NCBI GenBank assembly: GCA_016715965.1
Contig: JADJXG010000001.1
Span: 2,299,501 to 2,363,500, forward strand
Length of the DNA: 64,000 bases
DNA from: Saprospiraceae bacterium
GTDB lineage: Bacteria > Bacteroidota > Bacteroidia > Chitinophagales > Saprospiraceae
Direction of reading: 5' to 3'
Both the position numbers and the translations under genes were made by a program. Position 1 is the stretch's first letter, and each line of letters opens with the position of its first letter. This document shows positions 1 to 8,326 of this stretch, one piece after another. The notes under the pieces were generated by a model. The model did not search any database. It had not been told where the DNA came from and worked only from the letters and a program-made list of their open reading frames with translations.

Positions 1-1
1 A

Positions 2-121
2 CTCTATTACCCTGAGTGTCGGGTAGATGAATACGAGGCACAACATTGTATTGCCTCCATGCCATTCAATCATAAGTCTTTCAAGTTTGGTAGAAAAAAT
101 CTTAATTTAGCTACTGTTTGA
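2..121 (+). CDS. 3' end of a truncated, unidentified gene
   Basis: An open frame enters from the window edge and ends at TGA 119-121, giving 39 residues that end FGRKNLNLATV. Residue usage (Cys, His, aromatic and charged residues mixed) looks like real protein, but I do not recognise the family. It is followed by a large inverted repeat at 186-285, the same arrangement seen after the next genes. The start and most of the gene lie outside the window. It could also be a chance open frame. Confidence 0.35.
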   Translation, partial: LYYPECRVDEYEAQHCIASMPFNHKSFKFGRKNLNLATV

Positions 122-185
122 CAGCAGGAAATTGGCACGGCGGCAATACTGGCACGTTCGAGGAAATTCCTTCGGCATTCCTTTT

Positions 186-292
186 AACGGAGCACTGACT
201 TTGTGCCATCGGTGATAGATGCCTTCGGCAAATCCCCGAACAATGGCTTTAAGCCATTGTAACGGCCCAAAGCCAGTGCTCCGTTGTAGGGC
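186..292 (+). repeat. attC-like inverted repeat
   Basis: Arms 186-203 (AACGGAGCACTGACTTTG) and 268-285 (CAAAGCCAGTGCTCCGTT) pair over 18 bases with one mismatch, so the unit opens with AAC and closes with GTT as integron attC sites do. Between them is a second, near-perfect hairpin: 240-249 pairs with 251-260. The right-hand GTTGTAG departs from the attC consensus GTTRRRY, so the attC reading is tentative; a plain strong terminator after the truncated gene is the alternative. Confidence 0.45.
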
Positions 293-318
293 ATTTCATA
301 AGACAAAACATAAACAAA

Positions 319-876
319 ATGACAGCAATAAAAAAGACGATAGAGTTTAAAGTTTCAGAGCCGACTGACCTAAGAAAAATGACCATAGACTATTTCAAAA
401 AATCAGGCTTTAAGCACTTAGACAATAACACAAGTGACAAGACAATAATATTTGAACGTGGCTCAATTGCTACAAATATGTGGACGTTTAACCCGCTGAA
501 ATGGAAATCTACAATAGACATTGAAATTAGCGGACAAGACATTAAGGCAAACTTCAATATAAATGCAGCAGGACAAACACCAACAGGTAATGACGAGTTG
601 CTTTGGGAAACATTCATTGACAATTACCAAAAATATCTGCTTGATTCAAATTTTGACTTCCTGACCGAGAACTCAAAGACTCTAAGAGCAACAAAAAGTA
701 AAAATTTAAAATATTTAGGTTGGGCCGTACTTGGGGGCCTGATTGGCGGAATTCCAGCAGGACTGATTGCATATTGGACTGGAATAAATACTATTGTATC
801 AATAGGTGCGGCAGGCGGAGGAATTATACTTATGGCAAAGAAAATCAATGAAGACAGAAAGAAAAACGCCCTATAA
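319..876 (+). CDS. Hypothetical membrane protein, two C-terminal TM segments
   Basis: This 185-residue protein has a soluble N-terminal two thirds (about residues 1-125) rich in charged residues, then two predicted membrane helices: about 129-152 (glycine-rich, GGLIGGIPAG) and about 156-174. There is no signal peptide, so the N-terminal domain probably stays in the cytoplasm. I do not recognise the family. The gene stands alone: its stop codon lies inside the left arm of the following inverted repeat, and another repeat precedes it. That one-gene-per-repeat spacing is what suggests a gene cassette. ATG 319 is preceded by an AT-rich leader with no clear Shine-Dalgarno site, usual for Bacteroidota. 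Confidence 0.7.
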   Translation: MTAIKKTIEFKVSEPTDLRKMTIDYFKKSGFKHLDNNTSDKTIIFERGSIATNMWTFNPLKWKSTIDIEISGQDIKANFNINAAGQTPTGNDELLWETFIDNYQKYLLDSNFDFLTENSKTLRATKSKNLKYLGWAVLGGLIGGIPAGLIAYWTGINTIVSIGAAGGGIILMAKKINEDRKKNAL

Positions 877-1005
877 CACGGTTTTTCGTCATGCGAAGTG
901 AAGTGCTTAAATTCAAGTGCAGTTTTTCAAATCAACTTTTGTGCTGGCTTGACTGTTTTCTGCCTTGAAATCCCGCACGAACCCCAGACCCAAAAACGTT
1001 AGGCG
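871..1005 (+). repeat. attC-like repeat between two single-gene units
   Basis: The left end reads TAACACGGTTTTT (874 on, overlapping the stop codon) and the right end AAAAACGTTAGGC (992-1004); they are imperfectly complementary. GTTAGGC matches the integron right-box consensus GTTRRRY exactly. The interior at about 935-965 contains CTTTTGTGCTGGCTTGACTG, closely resembling the interior of the repeats at 29212-29350 and about 30581-30660. Size (about 135 bp) is within the range of long attC sites. Confidence 0.5.
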
Positions 1006-1048
1006 TATTGCTTCGACGACCGTTTAAACATAAAACGACAGTAAGAAA

Positions 1049-1669
1049 ATGGAACATTTAAACAGAAAAGAACATTGGGAAAAGGTTTATGCGACCAAAC
1101 AGCCCCATGAAGTAAGCTGGACTCAGGAATTACCAAAAACATCTTTAGACTTTATACACAGTTTTAATTTGCCCAAGACTGCAAGCATCATTGACATTGG
1201 AGGTGGCGACAGTAAACTGGTTGACTATCTTCTGGAGGAAGGTTTTCAAAACATTTCGGTGCTTGACATTTCAGCAAAAGCAATTGAAAGAGCCAAGCTG
1301 CGGCTTGGCGAAAAAGCAGCAAATGTAAATTGGATCGTAAGCGATGTTACAGAATTTCATCCGACAACAACTTACGACTGCTGGCACGACAGAGCAACTT
1401 TTCATTTTCTCACAAGCACGGACGAAATCAACACCTACTTGGCGACTGCAAGAAAAGCAGTAAAGGAGTTTATGGCAATCGGCACATTCAGCGACAAAGG
1501 ACCAAAAAAATGCAGTATGCTTGATGTCCAACAATACACCGAAGAAGAATTGCAAAAGCAACTTCAGAACGGTTTTGAGAAATTGAAGTGCGTTACCGAA
1601 GACCACACAACACCTTTCAATACGGTACAGAATTTTTTGTTTTGTAGTTTCAAGCGTAGCGCAAACTGA
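1049..1669 (+). CDS. Class I SAM-dependent methyltransferase
   Basis: The 206-residue protein has the Rossmann-fold SAM site IIDIGGGDSKL at about residues 47-57, an acidic residue after strand 2 (VLDIS, about 70-74) and a DVTEF segment near residue 99. Many proteins of this shape begin with a helix containing HWEKVYATK, as here. They are annotated as thiol or tellurite-type small-molecule methyltransferases, but the substrate cannot be told from sequence. The gene sits alone between attC-like or GC-rich spacers, with no operon partner. ATG 1049 follows an A-rich leader (CAGTAAGAAA). Family confident, substrate unknown. Confidence 0.85.
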   Translation: MEHLNRKEHWEKVYATKQPHEVSWTQELPKTSLDFIHSFNLPKTASIIDIGGGDSKLVDYLLEEGFQNISVLDISAKAIERAKLRLGEKAANVNWIVSDVTEFHPTTTYDCWHDRATFHFLTSTDEINTYLATARKAVKEFMAIGTFSDKGPKKCSMLDVQQYTEEELQKQLQNGFEKLKCVTEDHTTPFNTVQNFLFCSFKRSAN

Positions 1670-1857
1670 CACAACACATCTTCTGATTGAGAATATGGCG
1701 GCCTATCACAAGGGGTTTGCGATCGCGGGGGTTCCTTGCTTCGCAGACACATTTGTGCAAGGTGGAAGTTCAGTTCTCCGAATAGAGTTTAGTGTTAAAA
1801 CACCCTGCCATCGCAAATCTTCGAAACATTAAATACCATTGTTAAAACAATCATTAC
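1670..1857. other. Non-coding spacer, possible degenerate attC-like site
   Basis: No plausible gene lies here. The segment has a distinct GC-rich core (GCGATCGCGGGGGTTCC, about 1719-1735) flanked by AACAC near 1675 and GTGTTAAAAC near 1792, which could be the outer boxes of another attC-like element. The pairing is weak and I would not call it without a covariance-model search. Confidence 0.3.
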
Positions 1858-2736
1858 ATGAGTAAAGGAAAAGTAAGACAAGCAGAATTTACTAGATGGT
1901 TTGGACCATTGCTAAATGCACTTAGAGATCTTGGTGGCTCCGGGCGGCCTAAAGAAGTTACTGAAAGAATTGCAAGGAATCTTAATATTCCAGATAAAGT
2001 ACTTGAAGAGACTTTAAAATCTGGTACTCCGCGATTTGCAAATCAAGTTGCGTGGGCTAGACAATATTTAGTATGGGAAGGGCTTTTGGAAGAAAACACC
2101 AGAGGAATCTGGACATTGTCAGATAAGGGGAGAAATACAATACTTTCTGATGAACAAGGAAGACAACTTTTTCTAAAATGGGTTGAAATTCATCAAAAAG
2201 CAAGAAAAGATAAAACCATAGTAGATTTAATTATTGAGCCGGACGAAAAAGATCCTGAAAATATTGAACACAGTTATACTCCAAGTCTATTAGAAGTACT
2301 TCAAAGTGTTTCACCTAAGGGTTTTGAGGACATTTGTAAACGACTTTTACGGGAGCACGGGTTTGAAAATGTTGAAGTAACAGGAGGTTCGCACGATGGG
2401 GGCATAGATGGTTATGGTACTTTAGAATTAAACCCATTTGTAACAATAAAAGTATTATTTCAATGTAAGCGATATAAGGGAACTGTATCACGAGCACAAG
2501 TTGGTGATTTTCGAAATGCAATGTTTGGAAGAGCAGAGAAAGGAATCATATTAACTACAGGATCTTTTTCAGAAGATGCCAAAAGAGAAGCATCAAGAGA
2601 TGGAGCTCCACCAGTTGAGCTTATTGACGGACAAAAACTAGTCGAGCTTTTTGAAGACAAGCAACTGGGTGTTAAGCCTAAAACTATTTATGAAGTTGAT
2701 TTGAAATTTTTTGAACCTTATATTGAGAGAAAATAA
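1858..2736 (+). CDS. Mrr-family restriction endonuclease
   Basis: The 292-residue protein has the two-domain plan of Mrr enzymes. An N-terminal winged-helix domain (about 8-95, with WARQYL and the typical GIWTLSDKG end) recognises DNA. The C-terminal PD-(D/E)XK nuclease domain (about 148-270) carries GFE at 155-157, catalytic D184 in GGIDGYG and Q202-x-K204 in FQCKRYKG. Mrr-type enzymes cut DNA carrying modified bases, and no cognate methylase is adjacent, which fits a stand-alone modification-dependent nuclease. It probably acts in defence against methylated foreign DNA. It lies in the cassette-like region as a single gene. ATG 1858 is the only sensible start. Confidence 0.9.
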   Translation: MSKGKVRQAEFTRWFGPLLNALRDLGGSGRPKEVTERIARNLNIPDKVLEETLKSGTPRFANQVAWARQYLVWEGLLEENTRGIWTLSDKGRNTILSDEQGRQLFLKWVEIHQKARKDKTIVDLIIEPDEKDPENIEHSYTPSLLEVLQSVSPKGFEDICKRLLREHGFENVEVTGGSHDGGIDGYGTLELNPFVTIKVLFQCKRYKGTVSRAQVGDFRNAMFGRAEKGIILTTGSFSEDAKREASRDGAPPVELIDGQKLVELFEDKQLGVKPKTIYEVDLKFFEPYIERK

Positions 2737-3126
2737 TAAGATAACGGCATGTAAAATTGTAAATGCGGCCATGCCAACAGGTGAAATAAGTTTTCACTTT
2801 TTGCTTTCAATCAAAAAAACTTTTCTTACTTTTGGCTTGCAGAGAAGCGCGGCACGTAGCAAGCACATTGACGTTGTACAAGATTCCTATCTGTGGGCGA
2901 CATTTTACACAAAGGAGACCTGACTTAGATATATTCTAAATGATGGAGTCCTTTACCGTGGTCGGTACATGCTCGCTTGCGGGAAAGCGACAATGATACT
3001 CCAATACGAAATGTCAAAAGGCGGGATGTGAACAGTCCATATCAAGCCCTATTTGTCTCTCAAAAATTTTTCAGGACATGGTGCAGCGTTTTCACACGCT
3101 GTATCGCACTACTACCTTAGCGGTCA
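2737..3126. other. 390-bp spacer with attC-like repeat, then sigma-factor leader
   Basis: The first part (about 2741-2880) begins ATAACGGCATG and ends GACGTTGTAC. These ends are imperfectly complementary, and the interior CTTTTGGCTTGCAG echoes the other attC-like repeats. A small hairpin (GGCATG 2746-2751 with CATGCC 2770-2775) lies at its left. The remainder leads into the sigma-factor gene and shows no ORF worth calling. The compositional change to GC-rich DNA occurs at about 3090-3130. Confidence 0.4.
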
Positions 3127-3684
3127 ATGATGCACGAATTTTCGAAAAATAGCAACGACCTCGACTTGGCCGCCGCCTGTTCACAGGGCGACCGACGGGC
3201 GCAGCGTATCTTATTCGAGCGGGTGAAAAACCCCATGTTCGGTATATGTATGCGCTTTGCCGAGAGCCGTGCCGCCGCTGAAGATTTGTTGCAGGTAGGC
3301 TTTATCCGCGTTTTCCGCGATATAGCGCGGTATCGCGGCGAAGGAAGTTTGGATGGTTGGGTGCGCCGTGTCTTCGTCCGAACAGCCATCGAGGACTACC
3401 ACCGGCGGAAAAAACTGCCTCAGATCGTCGAACTGGACCAACTCGAAAACTTCTTTTTCGAGCCAGAATACTTCGACCCTGACGACCCAGATGCAGTCAT
3501 CGCCCTCCTCCAAAAACTCCCTCCAGGCTTCCGCACTGTGCTGAACCTAGCGGTTTTGGAAGAGAAAAGCCACGAGGAAATCGCACACGAACTCGGCATC
3601 ACGGCCTCGACCTCTCGCTCTCAACTGGCAAGGGCAAAGGCCTTTTTGAAAAAAATAGTTCAAAAAAAACTCGTTTTGATATGA
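3127..3684 (+). CDS. ECF RNA polymerase sigma factor (sigma-70 family)
   Basis: The 185-residue protein has a sigma-2 region (about 12-85: DLAAACSQGDRRAQ, then AEDLLQVGFIRVFRDIARYRGEGSLDG is the usual region 2.2-2.4 signature) and a sigma-4 helix-turn-helix (about 125-175: LPPGFRTVLNLAVLEEKSHEEIA). It should direct RNA polymerase to a small regulon in response to an envelope signal. ATG 3127 and 3130 are both possible. Its stop overlaps the next start by ATGA (3681-3684), so the two are translationally coupled. This is the standard sigma/anti-sigma layout, and the downstream MbnP/di-heme genes are the likely regulon. GC-rich unlike the DNA to its left. Confidence 0.92.
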   Translation: MMHEFSKNSNDLDLAAACSQGDRRAQRILFERVKNPMFGICMRFAESRAAAEDLLQVGFIRVFRDIARYRGEGSLDGWVRRVFVRTAIEDYHRRKKLPQIVELDQLENFFFEPEYFDPDDPDAVIALLQKLPPGFRTVLNLAVLEEKSHEEIAHELGITASTSRSQLARAKAFLKKIVQKKLVLI

Positions 3685-5090
3685 AAAGCGACCAACAAAA
3701 ACCAGCTACTGACTCAACCGAAAAATGGCTTGACCAGATTATCGGCGACTATTGTCCAGAAGCACCTGCAAATGCCTGGCAACGCCTCGAGCAGCACTTG
3801 CCGCAGCGCAAACGCCGCCGCCCATTGGCATTTTGGCTGTCCACTGGGGTTGTTGTCGTGGCTGCCGCTATTTCGATTGGTTGGTTTCTGAAGAATTCTG
3901 AAGCACTTGCCACACCGACCGGTTCGGTTGAAAAAGGACAGCTTATCGTGCAGGCTTCAGCCGGCGAATTATCTGAAAATTTAAAGAAAAAAAAGGCTGC
4001 GATTTTGATAGAAAAGCCGGAGGTGGCAACTAGTGCCCAGTTTTCAAAGAATCATTTTTCGAGCAAATACAGCCTTGAAGGAGGGCCCGTCTTAGCAAAA
4101 TATTGGACGCACGAAACTCCTGTCAAGTCCACTTTTTTGAAAAACGAAGAGCACGAAGCAAGGGGTTTTTTAGAAAAGACAATTGCTGCTACGCATTCGT
4201 TCTTAGAAAAAACTGCGCCTACGAAAGACTTATACCTGCTCGAAAAATTGAGCGATAATACATTTCCGACTGTTCTTTTATCTGAAAACCCACGAAGCGA
4301 ATTACAATTTCCAACTCCGCTCATCAAACCAATAAAGTACAAAGTCCCGCGTTACCGATTCGGATTCGAGGCAGCCCCTGTCTTTATCGCTCAAAAAAAC
4401 AAGGGCAAGAGGTCCGGTAATCTCATCTTCCCGGAGGCGCACCCGCGTCCTGGTCACGGCTTTCAAGCGGGCGTTTCACTTTTCGTCGAGCCACTGAAAA
4501 AGTGGCGCGTCGGCATTATTATCCAACACTTGAGGCAGACCCACGAGGCGGCGCACTCAGCTACCCTAAGGCTCATGGACGGAGTTTGCCTCAACCCACA
4601 TGACCCAGGCTTGAAAGAATATCAGTTTCATTATACCGTCGTCTCCGGCGACAAGCAAAGCGACCTCACCCTGCGGTTGCAACAAGAAGAAATCGGCTCG
4701 ACAATGCCTGTCGATGAGCCGTTCACACTCGATATGAAGACTGCTTACCACTCAGCCTCTTGGCGCGTTCCATTCACCGTTGAGCGGAAATTCGGGGCGG
4801 GCAAATGGCACGGATTCGTGCGCGGTGGGGCTGTCGTGGATTTTTCAGAAAAAACCAAAATCAAGGTCACGCATTTCACAGAGGCCTGCCAAGATTTGTG
4901 TTTTCATAGCGGTCATTTGCCTACAATTAGTTCTTCTTCACCAAGTAAAACCGAATTGGGTTGGCTGGCGGGTGTTGGTTTCGAGCGGGAGGTTTCGCGC
5001 GGAACGGCGCTGCGCGTCGAGCCGTTCGTGGTCGGTCGAAAAGGCTTGATGCAGTGCGGTTTAAGTGTCGGTTTGTTGTTTTTAAATTAA
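3681..5090 (+). CDS. Probable membrane-anchored anti-sigma protein
   Basis: The 469-residue protein has a short cytosolic N-terminus (about 1-48, Trp/Leu-rich and basic RKRRR just before the membrane), one TM helix (about 50-67, STGVVVVAAAISIGWFL) and a large periplasmic remainder. Its last 230 residues alternate polar and hydrophobic stretches like an outer-membrane-type beta-barrel. N-in single-pass topology plus coupling to the ECF sigma gene suggests an anti-sigma factor that senses an envelope state. It lacks an obvious zinc-binding HxxxCxxC motif. The beta-rich C-terminus is unusual for anti-sigma factors, though arrangements of this kind are found in Bacteroidota. Function is inferred from context only. 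Confidence 0.6.
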   Translation: MKSDQQKPATDSTEKWLDQIIGDYCPEAPANAWQRLEQHLPQRKRRRPLAFWLSTGVVVVAAAISIGWFLKNSEALATPTGSVEKGQLIVQASAGELSENLKKKKAAILIEKPEVATSAQFSKNHFSSKYSLEGGPVLAKYWTHETPVKSTFLKNEEHEARGFLEKTIAATHSFLEKTAPTKDLYLLEKLSDNTFPTVLLSENPRSELQFPTPLIKPIKYKVPRYRFGFEAAPVFIAQKNKGKRSGNLIFPEAHPRPGHGFQAGVSLFVEPLKKWRVGIIIQHLRQTHEAAHSATLRLMDGVCLNPHDPGLKEYQFHYTVVSGDKQSDLTLRLQQEEIGSTMPVDEPFTLDMKTAYHSASWRVPFTVERKFGAGKWHGFVRGGAVVDFSEKTKIKVTHFTEACQDLCFHSGHLPTISSSSPSKTELGWLAGVGFEREVSRGTALRVEPFVVGRKGLMQCGLSVGLLFLN

Positions 5091-5122
5091 AAAATTCATA
5101 CATATTTAAAATTTGTTTTTTT

Positions 5123-6103
5123 ATGAAAAAAGGACTTTTACTTCTCATTCTGGCAACCATGATTTCGATAGGAAATGCCCAAAATGAAATCATGCTACAT
5201 CTTGCACCGCGCCTCGGCAATGCGGTTTTTTCGCTCAACCAAGCGGTTGATCACCCCGGCGGTAAGTACCAAATGAAGTACACCCGTTTCGAATATTACA
5301 TATCGGAAATCAAAATCACCCACGACGGCGGGCAAATTGAACCTTGCACTGGGTTGACCCTACTCGTGCGCCCCGCCCAAGATTCGATGTACAGCCTCGG
5401 CCAAATGCCAGGCATTACCAACATCGAGGCCATCACCTTTTCGGTGGGCGTGCCGCAGTCTGTGAACCACCTCGATCCGGCGTCTTATCCGCCTGGTGAT
5501 CCACTCGCTCCGCAAATCCCGGATATGCACTGGGGTTGGGTGGCGGGCTACCGTTTCGCAGCAGTCGAGGGCTTAGCCGGTGCAAACTTTTCGCAAAATT
5601 TTCAACTCCACGCACTCGGAGATGCGAACTACAAAACGCAGACCATCCTGACCAAAGCCGAACAGGTAAGTCCGGACATAAAAATGATCCATCTCATCGC
5701 AGACTACCAACAGGCAATGAAAAGCCTCAATATCAGCGGAGGCCTTGTGGTACATGGCACAACGGGAGCGGCGGTGACCCTGCTGAACAACTTTCAAAGC
5801 GCAGTTTTCAAAGCGGAGAGCAGTACCGCGGTTATAGACCAGGCTTTCGCAGGTGAGTTTGAGGTTTCTCCGAACCCGGTGCGCGATGCTGCTCCGCAGG
5901 TCAATTATTCGCTTCCGGCAGGAGAGGGTTATGCACTAACCGTAACTGACTTGACGGGCAAAATTTTGGCTCGCAAAGCACTGTCGGCAGGTGAAAACCA
6001 GTCGTTGTTACTGGAAAAAATGCCGACGACAGGACTTTTCTTCGTCCAACTCTGGCAGCGCGGCAGTCTTGTGGCGGTTGAAAAATTGGTCGTTTTGAAT
6101 TGA
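5123..6103 (+). CDS. MbnP-type copper protein with T9SS sorting domain
   Basis: I chose ATG 5123 because it gives a clean signal peptide (MKKGLLLLILATMISIGNAQ) and removes overlap with the previous gene. The 326-residue product has the MbnP fold signature: FEYYISEI (about 56-63), DPASYP (118-123) and PDMHWGWVAGYRF (133-145). The C-terminal 85 residues (FEVSPNPV on) form a T9SS sorting domain, so it is predicted to be sent to the cell surface. In characterised MbnP proteins a tryptophan oxidised to kynurenine by the partner MbnH helps bind copper; W137 and W139 are candidates. The two di-heme genes follow after 7 and 17 bp, supporting this partnership. Confidence 0.85.
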   Translation: MKKGLLLLILATMISIGNAQNEIMLHLAPRLGNAVFSLNQAVDHPGGKYQMKYTRFEYYISEIKITHDGGQIEPCTGLTLLVRPAQDSMYSLGQMPGITNIEAITFSVGVPQSVNHLDPASYPPGDPLAPQIPDMHWGWVAGYRFAAVEGLAGANFSQNFQLHALGDANYKTQTILTKAEQVSPDIKMIHLIADYQQAMKSLNISGGLVVHGTTGAAVTLLNNFQSAVFKAESSTAVIDQAFAGEFEVSPNPVRDAAPQVNYSLPAGEGYALTVTDLTGKILARKALSAGENQSLLLEKMPTTGLFFVQLWQRGSLVAVEKLVVLN

Positions 6104-6110
6104 TTCTTGA

Positions 6111-7127
6111 ATGGATAAAAGCGTTTTCATCGGTTTCGTTCTGTTGTTCTTTTTGGCTTGCCAGAAAGAACAACAGCCACCTGGGCTCACCGAACCAGAA
6201 CCGCTTTTGGCTCTGCCTCCAGGCTTCCCGACCCCAAATTTCCCGGCGGACAATGAACTGACAGCAGCGCGTTTTGCACTTGGCAAGAGGCTTTTTTACG
6301 ATGTGGCCATGTCGCGAGATAGCACGGTTTCCTGTGCCTCGTGCCATGCACCTGGACGTGCGTTTTCGGATTCGGTGGCCTTTTCGTCAGGGGTTGGAGG
6401 ACTGCCGGGCAAGCGCAATGCGCCGACACTTGCAAATGTGGCTTACCAACCGTATTTCACCCGAGAGGGGGGAGTGCCAACGCTGGAAATGCAAATCCTC
6501 GTACCAATTCAGGAACATAACGAGTTTGATTTAAACATTTTTCTCATCGCCGAGCGGTTGAAAACCGACTCGATGTACGTCCGAATGAGTCAGGAAGCCT
6601 ATGACCGCGATCCGGATTTTTACATCATCACTCGGGGTATCGCTTGTTTCGAGCGGACGCTGGTTTCAGGACAGAGCCGCTTCGACGCATTCTTTTATCA
6701 GGGAAAAAACGATGCACTGACGGCTGCTGAACGTCGCGGCAAGGACTTGTTTTTCTCCGAAAAAACGAACTGTTCGAGCTGCCATGAAGGGTTTAATTTT
6801 ACAAACTACGCCTTTGAAAACAACGGCCTTTACGAAAACTACCCCGACCCCGGACGTTTCCGCCTGACTGAAGACACGGCAGACATCGCCCGTTTCAAAG
6901 TGCCTACGCTTCGTAATGTCGGCGTAACGGAGCCTTTCATGCATGACGGCTCGCTACCGACCCTGGCGGCAGTAGTCGACCATTACAATTCGGGCGGTAA
7001 AAGCCATTCCCACAAAAGCGCTTTGGTGAAACCGTTGGGACTGACAGCGCAAGAAAAAGCAGATCTAGTAGCGTTTTTAGAAAGTCTGACGGATGAAAAA
7101 TTCATTTCGAATCCGAAATTCAAATAA
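6111..7127 (+). CDS. MbnH/MauG-type di-heme peroxidase-family lipoprotein
   Basis: The 338-residue protein starts with a lipoprotein signal ending FLAC (Cys17), then carries two c-type heme sites, CASCH (75-79) and CSSCH (221-225). Both fit the bacterial cytochrome c peroxidase/MauG superfamily, as does the conserved FMHDGS near residue 280 that positions the second heme. In the MbnP/MbnH system this enzyme oxidises a tryptophan on the copper protein. It begins 7 bp after the MbnP gene, so I infer that is its substrate. A simple hydrogen-peroxide-detoxifying peroxidase is the alternative. Periplasmic, lipid-anchored. Confidence 0.88.
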   Translation: MDKSVFIGFVLLFFLACQKEQQPPGLTEPEPLLALPPGFPTPNFPADNELTAARFALGKRLFYDVAMSRDSTVSCASCHAPGRAFSDSVAFSSGVGGLPGKRNAPTLANVAYQPYFTREGGVPTLEMQILVPIQEHNEFDLNIFLIAERLKTDSMYVRMSQEAYDRDPDFYIITRGIACFERTLVSGQSRFDAFFYQGKNDALTAAERRGKDLFFSEKTNCSSCHEGFNFTNYAFENNGLYENYPDPGRFRLTEDTADIARFKVPTLRNVGVTEPFMHDGSLPTLAAVVDHYNSGGKSHSHKSALVKPLGLTAQEKADLVAFLESLTDEKFISNPKFK

Positions 7128-7144
7128 ATATAAATACACGGTCT

Positions 7145-8224
7145 ATGAAAAAATTAATACTCGTGGTTTCCTTTTTGACAGCCCTCTTTATTGCCTGTCT
7201 CCCCGAACCGGCAGATGACCCTGTCGTGTTTGACCCGACCCCTGTGACGGTCAATCTGCGCGATTTCCCCGACCCTGAATTCCCGGAGGACAATAAACCG
7301 ACTGTGCAGGGTGTAATGCTCGGTAGAATGCTATTTTACGAAAAACTCCTCTCGAAAGACGGCTCGCAGGCTTGCGCCGACTGCCACCGCCAGCCCGACG
7401 GTTTTTCAGACAGTCTCCAATTTTCGGTAGGCGTTGAAAAAATGAACGGCACACGACAAGCAATGCCCGTGATGAACCTTGCGTGGCACAAGAACGGCTT
7501 GTTTTGGGACGGACGCTCTGCGCACTTGCGCGATCAAGCCCTGCGACCCATCCAAGATCCGCTCGAAATGAACGAGACGCTGGCGAACGTTATCTCCAAA
7601 CTTTCAGCTGAAAAAAAGTATACCGACCAGTTCATTCGCGCTTTTGGGGACGCGACTGTGACTGAAGAGCGCATTGGAAGGGCCATTGAACAGTTCGAAT
7701 TCACGATGATTTCCAACAACTCGAAGTACGACCAATTCAAGCGCGGTGAAACAAGCTTGTCCGATGCTGAAGAGCGCGGGCGAAAACTGTTTTTCTCGGA
7801 ATTTGATCCGTCTGGGGTGCAAAGAGGTGCAGAGTGCTTTCATTGCCATGCTACCTTCAACTTTACCAACGATGAGTACATGAACAATGGCCTTGATACG
7901 GACAAAGAACAAAAAGACGAGGGGCGCATGAAAGTAACCCTAGACCCGGCGGATATGGCGAAGTTCAAAACGCCAAGCCTGCGAAATATCGCCCTCACTG
8001 CGCCCTATATGCACGATGGAAGGTTTAAAACTTTAGAAGAAGTCATTGATCACTACAATACCGGCGCAAAGAACTCGACGACGGTGGAATTTTTGATGCA
8101 ATACAACCTTCAACCTGGCGGGTTGGGGCTCACGGAGAGCGAAAAAGCCGACCTGGTGGCCTTTCTCAAAACGCTCACGGACACAGAATTTTTGACAAAC
8201 CCGGCGTTCAAATCGCCTTTTTGA
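7145..8224 (+). CDS. Second di-heme cytochrome c peroxidase-family lipoprotein
   Basis: The 359-residue protein is a paralogue of the gene before it. Its signal ends FIAC (Cys18) and heme sites are CADCH (77-81) and CFHCH (231-235). YMHDGR near residue 290 matches the second-heme motif. Unlike its neighbour it has LAWHKNGLFWDGR (about 112-124), the tryptophan-bearing segment typical of classical bacterial peroxidases, so this one may be the peroxidase and the neighbour the MbnH-like oxidase (inference). It is the last gene of the GC-rich sigma/MbnP operon; composition changes sharply after its stop. Confidence 0.88.
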   Translation: MKKLILVVSFLTALFIACLPEPADDPVVFDPTPVTVNLRDFPDPEFPEDNKPTVQGVMLGRMLFYEKLLSKDGSQACADCHRQPDGFSDSLQFSVGVEKMNGTRQAMPVMNLAWHKNGLFWDGRSAHLRDQALRPIQDPLEMNETLANVISKLSAEKKYTDQFIRAFGDATVTEERIGRAIEQFEFTMISNNSKYDQFKRGETSLSDAEERGRKLFFSEFDPSGVQRGAECFHCHATFNFTNDEYMNNGLDTDKEQKDEGRMKVTLDPADMAKFKTPSLRNIALTAPYMHDGRFKTLEEVIDHYNTGAKNSTTVEFLMQYNLQPGGLGLTESEKADLVAFLKTLTDTEFLTNPAFKSPF

Positions 8225-8326
8225 GTCAGTGGGTTTTATCATAGAAATATGAAAGCGACGTTTTTTCTTGCAGAAGTTTTAGAGCGTGTCGGTAGTTTTT
8301 TTTGGAACAAATTATAAATTTTAAGG

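Noticed and set aside
186..3126. A complete integron with integrase
   Set aside because: No integrase gene, attI or promoter is visible; only attC-like repeats, so at most an integrase-less array or part of one.
4961..5122. Longer N-terminus for the MbnP protein
   Set aside because: Would overlap the previous gene by 130 bp and lack a signal peptide; ATG 5123 gives a clean one.
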